Origin: Hyphomicrobiales bacterium
GTDB lineage: Bacteria; Pseudomonadota; Alphaproteobacteria; Parvibaculales; Parvibaculaceae
Length of the DNA stretch: 64,000 nt
NCBI GenBank assembly: GCA_016124805.1
Contig: WGND01000009.1
Coordinates: forward strand, 180,606 to 244,605
Direction: 5' to 3'
In this document: piece by piece, positions 58,358 to 64,000 of the stretch
Position numbering within the stretch: position 1 is the stretch's first letter
Layout: every line of letters begins with the position of its first letter
Position numbers and translations under genes: made by a program
Notes under the pieces: model-generated
Seen by the model: only the letters and a program-made list of their open reading frames with translations
Told to the model about the DNA's origin: nothing
Database searches by the model: none

Positions 58358-59237
58358 GCTGCTCTTTAGCGCTGCCATTGCATTCGCCGCCTTTGGGGCG
58401 CAGGCCTCTCTTGCCGCCCCCATCAAGCCCTGCGCTTCGGCAACGGTTGCCTTTGTCAAAAGCATCAAGGGCGATCCGACAAATGTTCTGATTTCGCGGG
58501 CCGGGGAAGAAGCTCCGCTCACCCCCTTTTCGCCTCTCTGCAAGGGTGACGTGCTAACGCTGAAGACTGCAAATGAAGCGGTCATTCTCGGGGTTGCCGG
58601 CAATCCCGGCCCCAATGAAGTGGCAGGGCCGGTGAAATATACCGTCGGACCGGCAAGCACAGGCGCCGATTCCGTGTCGGAAGTGTTGCAGGACCGGCTG
58701 ATGCCGCTGGGCAACCGCACCATCGGACAGGGGTTGGGCCGCTCGGGTGAACCTTTTGAATTCGGCCTGCTGGATCTCGAAACGGAGTCAGCCCGCATCA
58801 AATCCGGCAACCGTCCCCTCTGGATCGGCTGGAATGGCGGACAGTCTCCTTTTGAACTGTCCATCATCGGCCCTGCCGGGCCGGTCGCCAACAAGCTCGT
58901 TGAGGGCAATGCCATCACGCTGCCGGCCAGTGACTATGTGGTTGGCCGTTATGACGTCTCCGTGAAAGACGCCAATGGTCGGCGCCGCGTCACAACCTTT
59001 GAAGCTGTGTCCGAGACACCTGCCGCACCGGTTGTTGAGGTGCCTGCCTGGATGGGTGCGGATGCGGGCGTGATGCTGTCAGCTTTCTGCGTCGCTGCTG
59101 AAGACCCCTATACATGGTCTTTTGAAGCCGCCCAGCAGATCGAAGCCGCACCGGATGCCGGTATTGACCGCCAGACGGCGCTTGCCCTGATCGGGTCGGG
59201 CGATACGGAAACGCTCTGCCCCGGCCACAATGGCTGA
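58329..59237 (+). CDS. Secreted/periplasmic FecR-like protein
   Basis: Signal peptide LLFSAAIAFAAFGAQASLAA; VAFVKSIKGDPTNVLISRAGEEAPLTPFSPLCKGDVLTLKTANEAVILG FecR-like; GTG start overlaps CHASE2 stop by 29 nt. Confidence 0.65.
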   Translation: MKNKLVKSNRLLFSAAIAFAAFGAQASLAAPIKPCASATVAFVKSIKGDPTNVLISRAGEEAPLTPFSPLCKGDVLTLKTANEAVILGVAGNPGPNEVAGPVKYTVGPASTGADSVSEVLQDRLMPLGNRTIGQGLGRSGEPFEFGLLDLETESARIKSGNRPLWIGWNGGQSPFELSIIGPAGPVANKLVEGNAITLPASDYVVGRYDVSVKDANGRRRVTTFEAVSETPAAPVVEVPAWMGADAGVMLSAFCVAAEDPYTWSFEAAQQIEAAPDAGIDRQTALALIGSGDTETLCPGHNG

Positions 59238-59254
59238 GGCCACTTCTTCCTGAC

Positions 59255-62200
59255 TTAATTTGCTGATGAAAGTCGCGCCGCTCCATGCAGGAGCGGGCGG
59301 CTTGCGTCGCCGATCACCACATAGGGACCCCAGAAATAGGGGTGGCTGTAATCGGGATCGGCGATAAGGCTTGCCTGGGCTTCACGCAGAGCATTGTCGA
59401 TGGGACGCTTATCCGCATCGGCAAAGAAGCGGCGCACAATACGGTCAGCCGCCGTATCATCGGCCACCCAATGGGTTGCCATGACCGACCGCGCACCGGC
59501 ATAGATGAAGCTGCGTACCAGACCATCAAGCTGCGCGCCGTCGAAGACGGCAGCGATGCCCTGGGCGTCTTCCGCCTCGCGGGCCGTGTCGCAGGCAGCC
59601 AGCAGCACAAGATCGGCATCCAGCTTCATATCGAGAATTTCCGTGGCACCAAGCAGGCCGTCGCCGCCATCATTGGCGAGCGAGGTCAGGAGCGAGGGCT
59701 CCGTGATGCAGAAACCATCCCCGAAGAACCCATGAGTGACGAAGACAAGTACCTGCTGGCTGGCAAGGTCTTCATTGCCAGCGACCGCCTCATCGGTGAA
59801 GGCCGCTCCTTTGACATCCTTACGCTTGAAGCGTCCGGCGACATCATCCTTCAGCGGCGTGAGGGGCTGGCGTAGCGCCGGTTCCGACTGGAAAATCGTG
59901 CCGCAGCGCGCCGGACGCCCTTCGCTGACCATGCGGGCAGAGAAATCGCTGATCCAGCCTTCGCTATTGTCGGGTGGCACAGGCGGCCCGAATACCGTTA
60001 GCGTGCCCTGCGTGGTGGCCGGGCCGGCGTGACGCGCCGCGACGAAGCTTGCCGAGCTTGGCGCACTCATGAAGTTGAACTCGGTCGCAAGAAAATCGAC
60101 CTCCGAATAGTCCCGCGCGCGTCGGACGCTGTCAGCATCCTGCGGGATTGCTGCAACCAGAATGGCAGGCGGAATCGAGCCCACCACACCGCGCGGGGCG
60201 AAAATGATCGTATCGATATTCTCAGCCTTGAGCTGGTCATAGACAGGCCCGAAAATGCCCTCGAACAATTCATGCGCCTGTGACACGGCATAGGGCGGGA
60301 TGCCTGCTGTGCGACTGCGCAGGGTGGCACGCACACGCCGGACAAGAGACTCCGCATCGTTTCGCGTGAGGTCCGTCTTGAAAACAAGCGTTTTCCCGCC
60401 AAAGACCGCATAGCCAAGACCGCCTGATTTTGTGGCCGCAAAGGCAATCAGGGCTTCGTTGGGCTTGAGCGTGTCGGCAACATCTTCCGGACCGACGCCG
60501 CGATTGACGAGCTGCATATATTGCGGCTCGGCGCGACGGGCGGTGGCCTCAGCGGCGGCGACTTCTTTTTCCGCTGCGTCCGATGCGGCTTTTAATGCCG
60601 CGAGACGATCCGGGTCGTCAATACCTGCCGCCGCCTCCAGTACCTGGAGTGAATCATTATATTTCCGCTCGGCATCCTGCAGCGCGCGGATTTCTTCCGA
60701 GGTGTCATCTGAACCGATGCGTGCGGATGCCAAAGCCATGGCAGCGGCGGCACGCGGTTCGACCATTGCCTCGAAAGCCTGCATATAGCGCGCCTTCAGG
60801 TCTTTGCTCTGCGCGTCATTGGCGTTAATGACATCGACCAGAAGGGAGAGATATTCACCTGCATTGTCGGGCGAGACGCCAAATGAACCCTGCACCCCGA
60901 GATAGAGATTGAAGGCCTCGTTGAAACTTGCCAGCGCGCCGGCCCTGTCACCTGCGGCCTCCTGTGCACTGCCGAGGCTGCCCAGAAAGCGGGCCGAGAG
61001 CAGCGAACGCGGTTCGCGTTTGCGCCAGGCCGCCAGGACTGATTTCAGCTTGGAGACAGCCGCCGCCGGACGCCCGGCCGCCAGTTCATCAAGCCCGCGT
61101 TTTTCATCGATCAGCGCCTCAAGCCAGGGGGCGGAACCATCAGGTGCCGAGAGGATCAGCGAGGAGGCCTCGTCAAGGGCTTGCGTGGCTTCCGGCTGCT
61201 TGAGGAAGGTCAGGACCACCGCCTTGATATAGGCGCGATGGGCCTTGAGAATTGTTGCCCGCACTTCCGGACGCAGCTCCGCATCAGAATAAAGCGGCGG
61301 CGACGACTTGCCCTGGCGATGATTCACATATTCGGCTTCGCGCGCCGTGATGACATTCAGATCGCCCGACTCCTTGCGCAGGAAACTCGCATTGAGATCA
61401 CCGGTCTCGACCGTGAAGGGCTTATTTGCCTGCTCCAGGGCCGAGAGATAGTCGCCCTTGTTCAGAAAATGCACGGCACGGTAGTTGACGATCTTGTCCT
61501 GCACCCAGGCGGCCGTCTGCGATCCCAGAGAATCTTCCGTGTCGTCAAAAAGTTTTTCTGCCTCGGCAAAGCGGCCCTGATTGCTGAGATTGAGGGCAAG
61601 ATCGAGCGCGATATCCGCCCGGCGCGTGGGATCGCCACCAAACAGATTGTCCTGAATGGTGACGGCCTTGGCATAATCTGCGGCAGCAAGCGCGAACTCA
61701 TATGAAATGTTGCGCGCATGACCACGGCGGCGCAACTGTTCCTGATCCTGCATGGCCTGCACACCCGGAAGGGCGGCAAGCGCCTCTTCGGAAAGAGGCA
61801 CAGGTGCCTCCTGCCCCGAAAGCACCGCGCCAGCGCGCTGCATGGCAGGCAAGGCTCCCGGCAGACCGCGCGCATGCACAACCGTGTTCTTGCCGGTGAC
61901 CGAAATGGCAACGTCCTGAAAGAGCTCGCTTGACTGGGAACCCGGGCACCGCTGGATATCCGATCTGGTGGCGCCGAATTCATCCGTCGGCTTGCAGCCC
62001 TTCAGGAAGTCGTCCGCAGTCAGGGGCACCTCAGCGGCTTGCACCCGGATGACGGCAGCAGCCCGGCGCCATTGCCCGCAGAACATGTCAAACTGCGCGC
62101 CTTCGCCGCCCTGCACATTGATGTCGTCACGCCGGACGGCGCGGCAGGCTTCCTTGTCGGCGCTTTGCCCCAGATCAATCGTGGTCGGATATTTATCAAC

Positions 62201-62266
62201 CGGCACCGTGACGCATGCGGAAAGCAGCATCAGCCAGATCATCGCTGAGGGAAGACCATGTTTCAT
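59255..62266 (-). CDS. CHAT-domain (caspase-like) protease lipoprotein with TPR-like N-terminal region
   Basis: Lipobox MKHGLPSAMIWLMLLSAC; CHAT elements APRGVVGSIPPAILVAA, VFVTHGFF (catalytic His), VLLAACDTA (catalytic Cys), AGARSVMATHWVADDTAA. Confidence 0.88.
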   Translation of the reverse strand: MKHGLPSAMIWLMLLSACVTVPVDKYPTTIDLGQSADKEACRAVRRDDINVQGGEGAQFDMFCGQWRRAAAVIRVQAAEVPLTADDFLKGCKPTDEFGATRSDIQRCPGSQSSELFQDVAISVTGKNTVVHARGLPGALPAMQRAGAVLSGQEAPVPLSEEALAALPGVQAMQDQEQLRRRGHARNISYEFALAAADYAKAVTIQDNLFGGDPTRRADIALDLALNLSNQGRFAEAEKLFDDTEDSLGSQTAAWVQDKIVNYRAVHFLNKGDYLSALEQANKPFTVETGDLNASFLRKESGDLNVITAREAEYVNHRQGKSSPPLYSDAELRPEVRATILKAHRAYIKAVVLTFLKQPEATQALDEASSLILSAPDGSAPWLEALIDEKRGLDELAAGRPAAAVSKLKSVLAAWRKREPRSLLSARFLGSLGSAQEAAGDRAGALASFNEAFNLYLGVQGSFGVSPDNAGEYLSLLVDVINANDAQSKDLKARYMQAFEAMVEPRAAAAMALASARIGSDDTSEEIRALQDAERKYNDSLQVLEAAAGIDDPDRLAALKAASDAAEKEVAAAEATARRAEPQYMQLVNRGVGPEDVADTLKPNEALIAFAATKSGGLGYAVFGGKTLVFKTDLTRNDAESLVRRVRATLRSRTAGIPPYAVSQAHELFEGIFGPVYDQLKAENIDTIIFAPRGVVGSIPPAILVAAIPQDADSVRRARDYSEVDFLATEFNFMSAPSSASFVAARHAGPATTQGTLTVFGPPVPPDNSEGWISDFSARMVSEGRPARCGTIFQSEPALRQPLTPLKDDVAGRFKRKDVKGAAFTDEAVAGNEDLASQQVLVFVTHGFFGDGFCITEPSLLTSLANDGGDGLLGATEILDMKLDADLVLLAACDTAREAEDAQGIAAVFDGAQLDGLVRSFIYAGARSVMATHWVADDTAADRIVRRFFADADKRPIDNALREAQASLIADPDYSHPYFWGPYVVIGDASRPLLHGAARLSSAN

Positions 62267-64000
62267 CGGCCCGTTGCTCCCCATAGGCTTTCATTGCCCG
62301 TGGCCGCAACGCCCCCGAGATCGTCATCCTCATCATCGTCGTCATCCTCACCGGTTTCGAAGGTGAGGCCCGAGGGATTGATTGTCGGGTTGGGGTCGCT
62401 GTCGGCCGCACCGCCGGTCGGCTCCGCCTCACGCAGCAGGGCATTGGAGCAGCTGACCGCATCGCCGATGATGCACAGATTGAAATGATAGTCATCCGAC
62501 TGGGCCAGCGGTTCTTCAATCACCGCGCCGTTGGAATCCTTCGTGCCGGGGAAGAGGATGCGCGGCTCAAGACCGGCTGCCGAGCTTTTGACCCGTGTGC
62601 CATTCTCCCGCACAACAATGCCGAAAAGGACAACATAGTCCGGGCCATCATCAACAGGATTGATCACCCCTTCATTGAGATTGGCGACCTTGAAGACGAT
62701 GCCGCGACCATCCACACCATTGCCTGTATTCTGACCGACAATATCACCGGGGGCGTTGAGCTTGAGATCATCTGTGGCGATGAAGACATGACCTGAGCTC
62801 ACCCCGAAACTGCCCGGATTGCCGAGCTGGGCGAGGGTCGGATTATTTGTCTCGTAATATGCCTGGAAAGCCTGCGAACCGATGATGATGTCACCGGATG
62901 AATTCAATTCAACAGCGCCCAACCGGCCTGTTGTCGTATCGGTACCCAGTTTGCCGGAGACCAGAATGAGGCCGGGCCGGTTGTCAAACGACCCGTCCAC
63001 ATAGCCCAATGTGAGCTTGTCGAGGCCCTGAACCGAGCCGGCAGCAATAATCTGACTGCCGGAACCTGCCCCGATGCTGAAGTCCTGCAGTGTGGCCGAG
63101 GTGAAATCAACATCCAGCAGCAGGGCGTCATTATTGTCGGCATTGATGCGCAGATTGCCTGCCGAGATACGCCCCAGCTCGCTCTCGTCGATGATGAGAC
63201 CGGGCGCATAGCGCAGCGTCGTGGTGCCTGTGGTGCCATCACCACCCAGCACGATGGTCGTGCCGCTATCGAGCGATGAAATACGCACCTCATCGGCGGC
63301 CGTGATCGAGCCTGAAAGATCAAGATCAAGCGCGACGATGCTGACATTATTGGCCGTCGCAATCTGATTGATCACCGCATCGCCATGTGAGGCATCCAGA
63401 AGCAGCAGCCCGCCATCTGCCGTCACGGAGCCCGTGAGTGTGAGGTTGCCGATCAGGGCCTGCAGGGTTGCCTGCCCCTTGGCATAGATGTCGCCCAGCA
63501 CGTTCACGGCCCCACCGATGATCGTGGTGTCGATAAAGCTGGTGACATTATTGACCTCCGCTGTCGCCAGCTTGGCCTCAAGGCGCACATTGCCTGCCGT
63601 TGACTCCGTCGTGCCGCTCAATGTGCCGTTGCCCGTCAATGCCTTGAAGGTGATATCGCCACCTGCCGTGACATCGCCGGAGACCTCAATTGAGTTGCCC
63701 GTCACATCAATCGTGGTGACAGCCGTGAGATCGGTGAGCTTGATCGCATCGGGATCAATCAAGATCGATCCGACCGTGCTTTCAATCAGCGCGTCAGAGG
63801 TAATGTCACCCAGGGCATGAAGCGCCACTGACGCGCCCTCCAGTGACTGATGAAGATAGAGATCATCGCTCTGGGCCGTCAGGGTCACGATGCCGTCGGC
63901 CCGGGTCACGCCATTGATCTCGATATCATTGGCCGTCACGTCAATCGTCGTGCCGGCATCCAGACCCGCCGTCGTCGCCTTGCCCTCTTCAGCCGCAATC
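62263..64000 (-). CDS. Filamentous-haemagglutinin-like large exoprotein, C-terminal portion (5' end outside window)
   Basis: Beta-helix-like repeats (GDITFKALTGNGTLSGTTESTAGNVRLEA..., IYAKGQATLQALIGNLTLTGSVTADGGLLLLDA...); reading frame open to window end; stop overlaps CHAT start (ATGA). Confidence 0.78.
   Translation of the reverse strand, partial: IAAEEGKATTAGLDAGTTIDVTANDIEINGVTRADGIVTLTAQSDDLYLHQSLEGASVALHALGDITSDALIESTVGSILIDPDAIKLTDLTAVTTIDVTGNSIEVSGDVTAGGDITFKALTGNGTLSGTTESTAGNVRLEAKLATAEVNNVTSFIDTTIIGGAVNVLGDIYAKGQATLQALIGNLTLTGSVTADGGLLLLDASHGDAVINQIATANNVSIVALDLDLSGSITAADEVRISSLDSGTTIVLGGDGTTGTTTLRYAPGLIIDESELGRISAGNLRINADNNDALLLDVDFTSATLQDFSIGAGSGSQIIAAGSVQGLDKLTLGYVDGSFDNRPGLILVSGKLGTDTTTGRLGAVELNSSGDIIIGSQAFQAYYETNNPTLAQLGNPGSFGVSSGHVFIATDDLKLNAPGDIVGQNTGNGVDGRGIVFKVANLNEGVINPVDDGPDYVVLFGIVVRENGTRVKSSAAGLEPRILFPGTKDSNGAVIEEPLAQSDDYHFNLCIIGDAVSCSNALLREAEPTGGAADSDPNPTINPSGLTFETGEDDDDDEDDDLGGVAATGNESLWGATGR

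Overview
Chromosomal window from a GC-rich alphaproteobacterium. Assignment rests on gene content read from the translations: tad/Flp pilus locus, lptC-lptA-lptB-rpoN-hpf-ptsN, DUF1150-hsp20, and an NDUFA9-like SDR. Left to right: yejE-yejF type peptide ABC transporter; thioesterase, DUF2855, NlpC/P60, MarR, M17 peptidase, GST, orphan TAXI protein; a tad/Flp pilus locus at ~9.1-23.3 kb with pilin, prepilin peptidase, cpaB-F, tadB, tadC, a tadD-like lipoprotein, TadE/TadG proteins, a Crp/Fnr regulator and an orphan secretin N-domain protein; tRNA-Ser; lepA; purC; pheT-pheS-rplT-rpmI and a separated infC; miscellaneous enzymes including queG; tRNA-Leu; the lpt-rpoN block; a polyhydroxyalkanoate block (class II-like PhaC, PhaZ, phasin with a histone-like N-tail); and an unusual cell-envelope island at 56.9-64.0 kb. 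That island has a CHASE2 protein without an output domain overlapping a FecR-like periplasmic protein, converging on a filamentous-haemagglutinin-like exoprotein that shares an ATGA overlap with a CHAT-protease lipoprotein. The island is the best candidate for an undescribed system. Other leads are two perfect TTAA-N7-TTAA (CtrA-type) boxes inside the pilus locus, a pair of paralogous small proteins sharing SFY[DE]SQQVM that split the infC-rpmI-rplT-pheST cluster, an orphan IS1595-type zinc-ribbon/HTH protein divergent from phaC, and the phasin architecture. All family names come from reading the translations by eye; no database search was run.
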